The translations under genes and the position numbers were made by a program. Positions 56,708 to 64,000 of a DNA stretch of 64,000 nucleotides are shown here, in pieces (the first letter of the stretch is position 1; every line of letters begins with the position of its first letter). Source of the stretch: Rhizobium sp. 007 (GTDB taxonomy: Bacteria; Pseudomonadota; Alphaproteobacteria; Rhizobiales; Rhizobiaceae); assembly GCF_015353075.1 (NCBI RefSeq), contig NZ_CP064188.1:1-64000 (forward strand), read 5' to 3'. Below the pieces are notes generated by a model. It was given only the letters and a program-made list of their open reading frames with translations. It did no database searches and was not told the origin of the DNA.

Positions 56708-57475
56708 ATGAATCTTCCGAAAAACCGCTTCAAGCGTGCACTGGCCGAGAAAAGGCAGCAGATCGGTCTCTGGTGCAGCCTCCCGGGTAGCTATGCCGCC
56801 GAAATCGTCGCGCCCTCCGGGTTCGACTGGCTGCTGTTCGACACCGAGCACTCGCCGGGCGACGTCCTGACGGTCTTGCCGCAGTTGCAGGCAGTTGCGG
56901 CCTACGACGTCTCGCCCATCGTGCGCCCTGCCAGCAACGATGCGGTGCTGATCAAGCGCTATCTCGACATCGGTGCGCAGACACTGCTCATTCCCTATGT
57001 GCAGAACCGGGAAGAAGCCGAAGCTGCGGCTTCCGCCATGCGCTACCCACCTGCCGGTATCCGCGGTGTGTCGGGGCTGACGCGGGCGACGCGCTTTGGG
57101 CGGGTCACCGGCTACGCTAAGCGGGCAGAGGAGGAGCTGTGCCTGCTGGTGCAGTTGGAAACCCGTGCGGCAGTGGAGGCGTTAGAGGCCATCGCACAGG
57201 TTGATGGTGTCGATGGTGTCTTCATCGGCCCGGCGGATCTTGCCGCCAGCCTTGGATATCCGGGGGAGCTCGGCCATCCTGAGGTCGTGGCTGCCGTCGA
57301 GGATGCGATCCGCCGCCTTGCAGGTCTCGGTAAACCCGCAGGCATCCTGACGCCGGACACAGCCTTTGCTGCCCGCTGCATCGAACTTGGTACCACTTTT
57401 ACCGCGGTCGGTGTTGACGCTGGCCTTCTCGCACGCGGAACCGAGGCGCTGGCAGCGAAATTCAGGCAACGGTGA
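56708..57475 (+). CDS. hpaI: HpcH/HpaI family aldolase
   Basis: A 255-residue class II pyruvate aldolase. Motifs include LPGSYAAEIVAPSGFDWLLF, DTEHSPGD with the catalytic His region, the Arg in PIVRPASND, VQLETRAAVEALEAIAQV (metal Glu) and VFIGPADLAASLG (metal Asp). It cleaves 4-hydroxy-2-oxo acids to pyruvate and an aldehyde (succinate semialdehyde in the classical Hpa pathway). It stands 8 bp after the hydratase gene, as in many meta-type operons. Confidence 0.9.
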   Translation: MNLPKNRFKRALAEKRQQIGLWCSLPGSYAAEIVAPSGFDWLLFDTEHSPGDVLTVLPQLQAVAAYDVSPIVRPASNDAVLIKRYLDIGAQTLLIPYVQNREEAEAAASAMRYPPAGIRGVSGLTRATRFGRVTGYAKRAEEELCLLVQLETRAAVEALEAIAQVDGVDGVFIGPADLAASLGYPGELGHPEVVAAVEDAIRRLAGLGKPAGILTPDTAFAARCIELGTTFTAVGVDAGLLARGTEALAAKFRQR

Positions 57476-57510
57476 CCGCAAGATTGCGCTGTCCGGCAGG
57501 AGATCGAGAT

Positions 57511-58242
57511 ATGACCGACGATATCGCAGCTTCGCTCAGCGCACTGATCCCGCAAGGCTATCTGCGGGCGGCGGTTAACCTCGCCAATATCGCTTTGGTG
57601 CGGCTCGATCCGAAGACAGGAGCCTTTGAAGGTGTCAGCCCACAACTCGCTAGAGAGTTTGCAGAGCGCCTTGGCTGTCGCGTCGAATTCGTCGCCTACC
57701 CTTCGGCAGCCAGTATCCTGGACCGGGTCGATCAGAACGAGTGGGACATCGCCTTCCTGGCCGCCGACCCGGCGCGCGAAGACAGGCTGCTGTTTTCGCC
57801 TGCCTATGCGCTGATCGAGGGTACGCTTGTGGTTCGAGAGGCAACACCGTATCGCACGTTTCAGGACGTCGACGCGGAGGGCGTGGAAATTTGCGTCACC
57901 CGAAACGCTGCCTATGACCTCTATTTGTCCCGGCGTCTCGCGCATGCCAAAATCGTTCATTCGTCTACGCCGGGGGAAGCCCTTGAAATGCTTGTCGAAG
58001 GCAGACACCACGCCGCAGCGGGTGTGCGGCAGGCGCTTGAACGCTTTGCGGGCGAGCGCAAAGGTTTCCGCGTCTTAGCGGAACCGTTCCTGATTATCAG
58101 GCAAACGATCGCTGTTAGTTGTTCCCGCCATGCCGCAGGTCGTTTGGTGCGCGAATTTGTCGAGGAGGCTCTTCAACAAGGCTTTTCGAAAAATGTCGTT
58201 CGCGATGCACAAAGCAATGGTGTTGCTTTGGCAAGGGAGTAG
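57511..58242 (+). CDS. Family 3 solute-binding fold protein without signal peptide
   Basis: A 243-residue protein with the family 3 periplasmic-binding fold: YLRAAVNLANIALVRLDPKT, ELREFAERLGCRVEF-like helix, FLAADPAREDRLLFSPAY. It has no signal peptide from ATG 57511 (AGGAG 8 bp upstream), nor does a GTG at 57472 create one. It may therefore be cytoplasmic, perhaps a cyclohexadienyl-dehydratase-like enzyme or a sensor. It ends the dioxygenase operon. Confidence 0.75.
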   Translation: MTDDIAASLSALIPQGYLRAAVNLANIALVRLDPKTGAFEGVSPQLAREFAERLGCRVEFVAYPSAASILDRVDQNEWDIAFLAADPAREDRLLFSPAYALIEGTLVVREATPYRTFQDVDAEGVEICVTRNAAYDLYLSRRLAHAKIVHSSTPGEALEMLVEGRHHAAAGVRQALERFAGERKGFRVLAEPFLIIRQTIAVSCSRHAAGRLVREFVEEALQQGFSKNVVRDAQSNGVALARE

Positions 58243-58323
58243 CAATGCCATAAATAGTCTTACGCCTCAAAGTCTACGGTTTACCGCAGCTCAGCGTCTT
58301 GTATGAGTCAATGGGTGTGTCGC

Positions 58324-58352
58324 CAGTTCGTATCCGTTCAAGGCGAAGGACT
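58324..58352 (+). repeat. Short dispersed repeat, second copy
   Basis: CCGTTCAAGGCGAAGGA and its flank match 39973-40001 except for a two-base swap (AT/TA). The region 58243-58574 around it carries no gene. It precedes an IS630 remnant. Confidence 0.55.
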
Positions 58353-58574
58353 GCGCGGCCGATAGCTGCTGTCCACCGTCTCCGGAGCCATATCGGCGGC
58401 AAACCTGCCGAAGAGATTCTTAGCGTTTGATCTTTCCGCTCTTACCCTTAACTACGACCAGCTTCTTCGCATTCCCTCGACACGCGACTACGCCTCACAA
58501 GCAGCTGAGGAGCTCAAAAACATCCGGCACTCTCTATCGCAAGTACATAACGCGAGTGGAATGGGCCCCACCCC

Positions 58575-58760
58575 CTATAGTTCTGACTTCAACCCAATCG
58601 AGACGCCTGCTCTAAGCTCAAGGCGCTTCTTCGGGCCAAAGCTGAGCGATCCGTCGACGCTCTCTGTCGGCGACATCATCAAGCTCTTCGAGCCGCAGGA
58701 ATGCGCGAATTAATTGGCTGCTGCGGATATGACCCCGACTACGGTGGATGCGCTCTAGAT
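58575..58760 (+). mobile_element. IS630-family transposase C-terminal remnant
   Basis: In shifting frames this reads YSSDFNPIET, then SKLKALLRAKAERSVDAL in the next frame, DIIKLFEPQECAN and GYDPDYGGCALDH. These match the end of IS630 transposases (YSPDFNPIE with the catalytic Glu, then FTPQECRNYF and AAGYD). Several frameshifts and an internal stop kill it. A middle piece of the same family is at 11990-12180. Bases 58761-58972 carry nothing else I recognise. Confidence 0.65.
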
Positions 58761-58972
58761 CACCAATCTTGCTGCCCCGACTTACGTTCCGCACCATTGT
58801 GCGGGAGCGATCACAACGGGCTGCGTTCGTGATTTTGTTGTGTCCAGGAGAATGATCACGTCAGCGGCAATCGCGTCGGTCAAATGGAACATAACCAAGC
58901 GCTAAACGTTGAATGACGTCGGAGTGTAGTTACGAGTAAATGCACCGTGCTAGACACTCCTAGGAGACGTAT

Positions 58973-59056
58973 ATGGATATCACCACGCTTCTCATCATAG
59001 TTCTGATCGTTGTTCTGCTTGGCGGCGGCTGGTACGGCCGAGGACGCTGGTATTAA
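58973..59056 (+). CDS. 27-residue hydrophobic small protein
   Basis: MDITTLLIIVLIVVLLGGGW followed by YGRGRWY and TAA. A single membrane helix of about 16 residues ends in a Gly/Arg/aromatic tail. A clear TAGGAG ribosome site lies 7 bp before the ATG. Short proteins of this pattern occur widely in rhizobia with no known role. It stands alone between remnants. Confidence 0.65.
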   Translation: MDITTLLIIVLIVVLLGGGWYGRGRWY

Positions 59057-59650
59057 CGACGCCGCGGAGACTTGACTCCCCGATATGAAGTTACTGGCAA
59101 ACTGTGGCCATCGGTAAGCCACTCCGCGCCCTCAAAAAAACGCCGCAACGGCCTCCCTATTCCGGAGCCACCGCCATTAATGGCACTTATCCTGCGATTG
59201 TTGGATCCGAGTGCCGGAGGCGGGAGGGGGTGAAGTGCTGTCCGCTGATCCACTACGGAAGAGCCGTAGGGGATCATGCTCCACGCTGCGACGAAGTTAT
59301 TCTACCAAACGGCTCGCAGGATAATAAAAGCCATAGCGCCACCGAGCCCCCTGGCCCCACTTTAAGCCATGCCGTCATTCAGGATTGGTCACTTTGTCCG
59401 GCAACGGACCAACTGAAATCAATTGGATTTGACGCAGGGATTAAAAACGGACGGCATCCATCGCTTCAAGCCTGATCGAATGTTCTTCAACAAAATGTCG
59501 GGGTGTGGACTCGATAGGACAAACTCGCAGCGCACAATTCTGCTAGAATCTCGGAAGCACCGGCCCATAGTCCAGCCTAGCTAGGCGGCGACATTTGGCG
59601 AGGAGGAGTATACTATACGTTGAAACTAGAACCTTCATTGCGAACAAGCC
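59057..59650. other. Intergenic, nothing recognised
   Basis: No gene with a credible start or family likeness. The last ~100 bp must hold the promoter of the histidine kinase gene. Confidence 0.45.
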
Positions 59651-60724
59651 ATGATCGACTTTCAGAACATTGAAGACGCGCAGACACTGGCGCAAGCGAT
59701 TGTGAATACCATTCCAGAGCCCTTTATTGTGCTCGACGACCAGTTTTGTGTACTGGCTGCCAGCCGCTCTTTTCATGAGACGTTCAAATCGGATCCCGAA
59801 GATACAAGAGGGCGTCTGCTTTACGCGCTCGGTGACGGCCAATGGGACATTCCCGCCCTGCGCGTTTTCCTGGAGACGATCATTCCCGAACAGGCCTCTA
59901 TGGAGGGCTTTGAGGTTGCGTATGACTTTCCCGAACTCGGCCACCGGATCATGCTGCTGAACGCCCGACAGGTCACCTACGGGGGGGATAGCTCCCGCTC
60001 GACGATCCTCCTGGCGTTCACCGATGTCACGGAGCGCCGCAAGATCGAGTGCGAAAAGGAAGAGCTCCTTAAGCAGACAGAGCAGTTGCTACATCAGAAG
60101 GAAATCCTGCTGCAGGAAATGCAGCACCGCGTTGCCAATAGTCTCCAGATCATCGCCAGCATATTGCTGTTGAAAGCGCGGGCGGTCACGTCCGAGGAAA
60201 CACGCCGTGACTTGCGGGATGCCCACCAGCGCGTAATGTCGGTCGCCGAGGTGCAAAGGCACCTCCACGTATCCGGCATTGACCAGATCGAGGTCGGGTC
60301 CTACCTGGCGAAGCTTTGCGGCAGCCTAGCCTCCTCGATGATCGGCGAAAGCCAGCCAATTGCGATCAATGTGATAGCGGACGAAGGAAGGATCGGGTCC
60401 GACAAGGCCGTCGGCCTGGGCCTGATCGTCACCGAGCTCGTGATCAATGCGATAAAATACGCCTTCCCTGTCGTCAAATCGGACGCCGTGATCCTCGTTA
60501 CCTATGAGATCAGGGGGCCGGATTGGAAGCTGATCGTTTCCGACAATGGCGTAGGAAAGCAAGCCGATGGTGCAGCCGAAACAAGTGGCGGCCTGGGGAC
60601 GGCGATTGTCCAGGCTCTTGCGAAACAGCTCGACGCTCGAGTGGACATGGTCAGCAGTCCCTCCGGCACGAGTGTGTCGGTTACGCGAGCGACCTTCATG
60701 TCGCAATTGCAACGCGGGGTGTGA
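59651..60724 (+). CDS. PAS-containing sensor histidine kinase, HisKA_2/HWE-type
   Basis: A 357-residue soluble kinase without membrane segments. An N-terminal PAS domain (about 10-130; NTIPEPFIVLDDQFCVLAAS) leads by a coiled coil into a HisKA_2 domain with the phospho-His in LLQEMQHRVANSLQIIASIL. The ATPase domain has LIVTELVINAIKYAFP and VSDNGVGK. Such kinases often serve general stress (EcfG/PhyR) or light signalling in alphaproteobacteria. No response regulator is adjacent. Confidence 0.9.
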   Translation: MIDFQNIEDAQTLAQAIVNTIPEPFIVLDDQFCVLAASRSFHETFKSDPEDTRGRLLYALGDGQWDIPALRVFLETIIPEQASMEGFEVAYDFPELGHRIMLLNARQVTYGGDSSRSTILLAFTDVTERRKIECEKEELLKQTEQLLHQKEILLQEMQHRVANSLQIIASILLLKARAVTSEETRRDLRDAHQRVMSVAEVQRHLHVSGIDQIEVGSYLAKLCGSLASSMIGESQPIAINVIADEGRIGSDKAVGLGLIVTELVINAIKYAFPVVKSDAVILVTYEIRGPDWKLIVSDNGVGKQADGAAETSGGLGTAIVQALAKQLDARVDMVSSPSGTSVSVTRATFMSQLQRGV

Positions 60725-61119
60725 ACTTTTTTCCGTGATCCGGGCGCCGCTCACTTGATCAAACGCCGGGTGCCGATGAACGGAACGCATGCTAGATGTG
60801 ACCCGTTCCCGCCCGGTCAGCGATCCGGGTCGGGCTCCCCAGATAGGATCTGGGTTACTTTGTCTCCTGACCTGATTGTCGAAATGGAGTGATCTGGCCA
60901 TGACCTCCTTTCCGGGAATCTCGACAGCCATGGCTACAGTGGTTATAGTTCCACACGACCGGCGAGAGTTGAAAATCGCAGTCTTTTGAGAGGATCCGCA
61001 ACGTTTTATCGAAGTCAACGGATCTTTCGGCGCATTGTCGCTCGTCGCAAGGGTGTTCGATCATTGCGAGAAGTGCGCCAAAGGCATTCGATCGGCGATC
61101 AGAGCTGAGGACTTGCCGC
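60725..61119. other. Intergenic, nothing recognised
   Basis: No supported gene. A short GC-rich inverted repeat CCCGG-n8-CCGGG (about 60813-60830) could fold after the kinase gene, but no T-run follows. The promoter of the cyclopropane synthase gene should be near its 3' end. Confidence 0.45.
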
Positions 61120-62352
61120 ATGCTGTTTCCTGCAATCCTAAAATCAATTGTCCGGACCGGCAGTGTTCGGTTGATCGATGGGGCGGGCAAGGTTCACGAG
61201 TATGGAGACGGCACCGCACCTCACTGTACGATCCGGCTTGGCGCTCGCCATCTTGACTATACGTTGGCCCTGAACCCCGAATTGTCGATAGGGCAAGCCT
61301 ACACGGATGGCTTGCTGACCATCGAGGAGGGAACCCTTTTCGACTTTCTCGAAATCGCTGCCAAAAACTACCGCAACTTCGAGCAGATGGCTTGGTTCTC
61401 GCTGTTGTCCCGCATCATGCGTCGGCTAAAGCAATGCAATCCGATCGATCGCGCACGGCGCAACGTCGCCCATCATTATGACCTGTCCGGCCAGCTCTAC
61501 GATCTCTTCCTCGATAAGGACCGCCAATATTCCTGCGCCTACTTCACGAGCGCGGACGATGATCTGGAGGCGGCGCAGGAGCATAAAAAACGCCACATCG
61601 CCTCAAAGCTGCTCCTCGACCAACCGGACCTTAAGATACTCGATATCGGCTCCGGCTGGGGCGGCCTCGGTTTGTACTTAGCCAAGGAGACCGGAGCTGA
61701 CGTCACCGGCCTGACCTTGAGCGTCGAGCAGCACAAGGTATCGGAGGGGCGCGCTACGGCTGCGGGCCTCGCTGATCGCGCACGTTTTTGTCTCCGTGAT
61801 TATCGTGAGGAACTTGGTCAATATGATCGGGTGGTTTCGGTCGGCATGTTCGAGCATGTAGGCAAGAGGAATTACGACGAGTTCTTTGCCAGGCTCGGCG
61901 ATTTCCTGACCCCCGACGGCGTCGCGTTGCTGCATTCGATCGGATATTCCAATGCGCCTGCTCCGATCAATCCGTTCATTCGCAAGTACATTTTCCCAGG
62001 AGCGGATATTCCGTCTCTTTCCGAGGTCTTCGCGTCCGTAGAGCGTGCGGGTCTAATTGTCACTGACGTCGAAATCCTGCGCCTGCACTATGCGGATACC
62101 CTCCGCCACTGGCGTGAGCGCTTCATGACTAACCGTCAGCGCATTGCGGCGCTCTATGATGAACGGTTCTGTCGCATGTGGGAATTCTATCTCGTTCTGT
62201 GCGAGATCGGCTTTCGCTTTCGCTCGATGATGGTGTTTCAGATTCAGCTTGCCAAGCGGGCAGACGCCGTCCCGTTCACCCGTGACTACATGGTGAACTG
62301 GGAGCAGGCCCATAGGATGATGGCAAACTCTGGTGTACGGGCTGCGGAATGA
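61120..62352 (+). CDS. cfa: Cyclopropane-fatty-acyl-phospholipid synthase
   Basis: A 410-residue methyltransferase that adds a methylene from S-adenosylmethionine to double bonds of membrane phospholipids. The N-terminal lipid-binding region leads to the SAM site ILDIGSGWGGLGLYLAKETG, then VSVGMFEHVGKRNYDEFFAR and PFIRKYIFPGADIPSLSE, hallmarks of the Cfa family. Such membrane changes support acid and stationary-phase survival. Confidence 0.95.
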   Translation: MLFPAILKSIVRTGSVRLIDGAGKVHEYGDGTAPHCTIRLGARHLDYTLALNPELSIGQAYTDGLLTIEEGTLFDFLEIAAKNYRNFEQMAWFSLLSRIMRRLKQCNPIDRARRNVAHHYDLSGQLYDLFLDKDRQYSCAYFTSADDDLEAAQEHKKRHIASKLLLDQPDLKILDIGSGWGGLGLYLAKETGADVTGLTLSVEQHKVSEGRATAAGLADRARFCLRDYREELGQYDRVVSVGMFEHVGKRNYDEFFARLGDFLTPDGVALLHSIGYSNAPAPINPFIRKYIFPGADIPSLSEVFASVERAGLIVTDVEILRLHYADTLRHWRERFMTNRQRIAALYDERFCRMWEFYLVLCEIGFRFRSMMVFQIQLAKRADAVPFTRDYMVNWEQAHRMMANSGVRAAE

Positions 62353-62393
62353 GGTAGCACCACCAACAAGCACGTGGACCTGAGATCGCCGGT

Positions 62394-62456
62394 AGCCCGA
62401 GCGCTAAACAGAAGCAAATCTGCGCGCCGGCGTGCACACACAGACCGGCACCTGGT
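62394..62456 (+). repeat. Dispersed repeat, copy 2 (first copy near 18402)
   Basis: CCGAGCGCTAAACAG, then AAATCTGCGCGCCGGCGTGCAC, then a CCGGCACCTGGT segment repeat the sequence after katG. This copy lacks the palindromic insert and the left arm of the katG hairpin. It begins about 40 bp after the cfa stop. Confidence 0.65.
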
Positions 62457-62459
62457 CAC

Positions 62460-62697
62460 GATTTTGCTGCCGCAGTCGATCGTTGGCCGCCCCACGATCA
62501 GGATGATGGAGAGCCGGGAGGTAGTTCCCTTCGACGTCGCCGACCAGATCGCGTTCGCTGGCAAACTCACATCCGGCGCGTTGGTAGCCAGCCATCTCAG
62601 TGGCGGGCTGTCGCGCGCCACGAACTTTCACATGGAGATCATCCGCGAGCGCGACGAACGCCCCACCTTTCCTTTTGTGATCGAGGCCGCGGGATAA
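62460..62697 (+). pseudogene. Fragment of an oxidoreductase-like gene
   Basis: One frame reads VGRPTIRMMESREVVPFDVA, DQIAFAGKLTSGALVASHLS and GGLSRATNFHMEI, resembling the C-terminal domain of Gfo/Idh/MocA oxidoreductases. It then changes character to a short ending VIEAAG and TAA. It has no start or cofactor-binding part, so it is a remnant. Confidence 0.45.
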
Positions 62698-63093
62698 GCT
62701 CCTTCATAGACAGGAGTGGAACGGGATGGTTGGAGATCGCGCTGATGCCATGCTTGAAGCCATGGATGAAGGCATGCATGAAGCCAGGCATGAGGGAAAA
62801 TATCGTCGGATTGAGGTGATCGCCGGTCGGCACCAGCGACCGGTCGCTGTCGCGAGGCCAAATGGCTCAGGCAAAACGACCACTTCTGTCCGTGATCACC
62901 GGTTGCTGCCGTCGAAGATTGTTCCCGTCGAAGTTCGATTACCGCTCCTAGACCGGAGGATTCATCGACCCCAGCGAATGCGATAAACAGCGCAATGGTT
63001 GAGGCGGCGCGGCAGCTCAAGAATCTGAATGAGCTGTATACATGTTCGCGGCCCGAAATGAGGGGGGCCGCGATTACTACGTGTTAGCTGATA
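62698..63093. other. Intergenic with a possible transposase-like remnant
   Basis: A plus-strand frame (62726-62986) reads EGKYRRIEVIAGRHQRPVAV, faintly like the start of an IS66 OrfA protein, but I cannot support it firmly. Short GAAGCCATG/CATG-rich direct repeats lie at 62755-62795. Nothing else is recognisable. Confidence 0.3.
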
Positions 63094-64000
63094 TTATCGG
63101 ACAGACTTGAACGCTGCACGCAACTCTTCGGCAAAGAGCCGGGGCTGCTCCCACGCAGCGAAGTGTCCACCTTTCGCTACCTGATTATAGTAGTACAAAG
63201 TCGGATACGCTTGCTTGCTCCAGCTCTCAGGTGCTTTGTAGATTTCCTTAGGAAAAACAGAAATGGCGACCGGTATCTTGATTTCTTTGGTCTTCTGCGC
63301 ATCGGCGCTGAAGTTGTTGTTGTTGTTTTCCCAATAGAAACGAGAGGATGACGCTCCGGTGTTCGTCAGCCAGTACAAAGTGATGTCATCGAGCATCTCG
63401 TCCTTGGACAGGACACGCTCAGGGACGCCATCACTGTCGCTCCACTGGGCAATTTTTTCATACATCCATGCGGCAAGACCCGCGGGCGAGTCTGACAGCG
63501 AGTAGCCAATGGTCTGCGGGCGGGTCACCATCATCGCACCGTACGCGGCATTGCGTCCAAAAAATGTGCTGAGCGACTGGAAGGCCTCGCGTTCTGGTGC
63601 CTCCAGGTCAGACGGAGCGGGGTCGCCGCTATTGATCGCTCTAATCAGTTCGCCTGGAACCGTCGCGGGCATATTGAGATGGACTGCACGCAAACCCTTT
63701 GGTGCCTGGCGAGCCAGCGCATCGGATACTACCGAGCCATGATCCCCACCCTGGGAAACGTAATGCTCATATCCGAGCCTTTTCATGAGGGTGTCCCAAG
63801 CCCGTGCAGTGCGATCAGGACCCCAGCCCAAATCCGTCGGCTTCCCAGAAAAGCCGTAGCCGGGGATGGAAGGGATGACAACATCAAATGCATCCTCGGC
63901 GCGGCCGCCGTAAGCTGTGGGATCGGTAAGAGGGCCGATGGACTTAATGAACTCGAATGTTGAACCCGGCCAGCCGTGAGTGAGAACCATGGGCAGGGCG
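63094..64000 (-). CDS. Epoxide hydrolase (partial, cut by the window end)
   Basis: About 302 residues of a larger alpha/beta-hydrolase epoxide hydrolase of the N-terminal-EHN type; the first part of the gene lies beyond base 64000. The oxyanion HGWPGS stretch, IPSIPGYGFSGKP, the nucleophile Asp in QGGDHGSVVSDALARQ, and the catalytic His in KGGHFAAWEQPRLFAEELRA are present. Reading continues open upstream (ALP before MVLTHGWPGS), so the Met at 63990 is internal. These enzymes open epoxides to diols. Confidence 0.9.
   Translation of the reverse strand, partial: ALPMVLTHGWPGSTFEFIKSIGPLTDPTAYGGRAEDAFDVVIPSIPGYGFSGKPTDLGWGPDRTARAWDTLMKRLGYEHYVSQGGDHGSVVSDALARQAPKGLRAVHLNMPATVPGELIRAINSGDPAPSDLEAPEREAFQSLSTFFGRNAAYGAMMVTRPQTIGYSLSDSPAGLAAWMYEKIAQWSDSDGVPERVLSKDEMLDDITLYWLTNTGASSSRFYWENNNNNFSADAQKTKEIKIPVAISVFPKEIYKAPESWSKQAYPTLYYYNQVAKGGHFAAWEQPRLFAEELRAAFKSVR

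Noticed and set aside
62755..62795. Direct CATG/GAAGCC repeats considered as a CRISPR or satellite array
   Set aside because: The units are short, unequal and too few, with no spacers or cas genes; more likely chance repetition in a low-complexity frame.

Overview
The window looks like a plasmid or chromid of a Rhizobiaceae bacterium (Rhizobium, Agrobacterium or Sinorhizobium group). It opens with a complete repABC replication and partition unit (repA 225-1439, repB 1491-2537, repC 2687-3949). That unit has an antisense ctRNA between repB and repC and three parS-like palindromes. The last parS site sits at the head of a decayed tandem copy of the 3' end of repC. GC-rich coding DNA, many LysR, AraC and GntR regulators, several ABC importers and overlapping ATGA gene junctions all fit this group. 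I saw no rRNA, tRNA, CRISPR array or prophage.

Region 4.6-9.3 kb is about metals: a cobalamin riboswitch leads into a three-gene FecCD-type importer (cobalt or B12), next to an orphan Zur-box-controlled zinc chaperone gene, aztD. Region 9.3-14.9 kb is accessory and worn: a doubly frameshifted DUF1612-type gene, a VapBC-like toxin pair with two matching operators, a truncated HsdS and an IS630 remnant, followed by small stress genes. Region 15-23.4 kb holds oxyR/katG, a NUDIX hydrolase, a lysine-dehydrogenase-like gene with its Lrp regulator, and several pseudogenes.

Region 23.4-28.9 kb is a compact signalling operon: a periplasmic c-type heme sensor, a hybrid histidine kinase with two receiver domains, a single-domain response regulator, and a fused receiver/nucleotide-cyclase protein. 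Region 29.2-39.9 kb has two AraC regulators, then minus-strand genes for a haloperoxidase-like hydrolase, an MFS exporter plus DoxX, and a tightly overlapping unit (VOC dioxygenase, isochorismatase-like hydrolase, XapX, amidohydrolase) with a divergent LysR gene. A conserved 41-bp element lies about 85 bp upstream of two of these units.

Region 40.3-58.2 kb is mainly catabolic. A NitT/TauT-type importer and a GalD-type tautomerase face a LysR gene. A long minus-strand unit (GntR, TIM-barrel isomerase, polar-amino-acid-type ABC importer, AroE, a CHMI-like tautomerase, AroQ, Gfo/Idh oxidoreductase) diverges from a plus-strand unit (intradiol dioxygenase, HpaH-like hydratase, HpaI-like aldolase, a leaderless binding-protein fold). 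Together they suggest uptake of a quinate- or shikimate-like compound and its conversion through an aromatic intermediate, but the enzyme set matches no single pathway I know.

The last part, 58.2-64 kb, contains IS and gene remnants, a 27-residue membrane protein, a PAS/HWE-type histidine kinase, a cyclopropane-fatty-acid synthase, and an epoxide hydrolase cut by the window edge.
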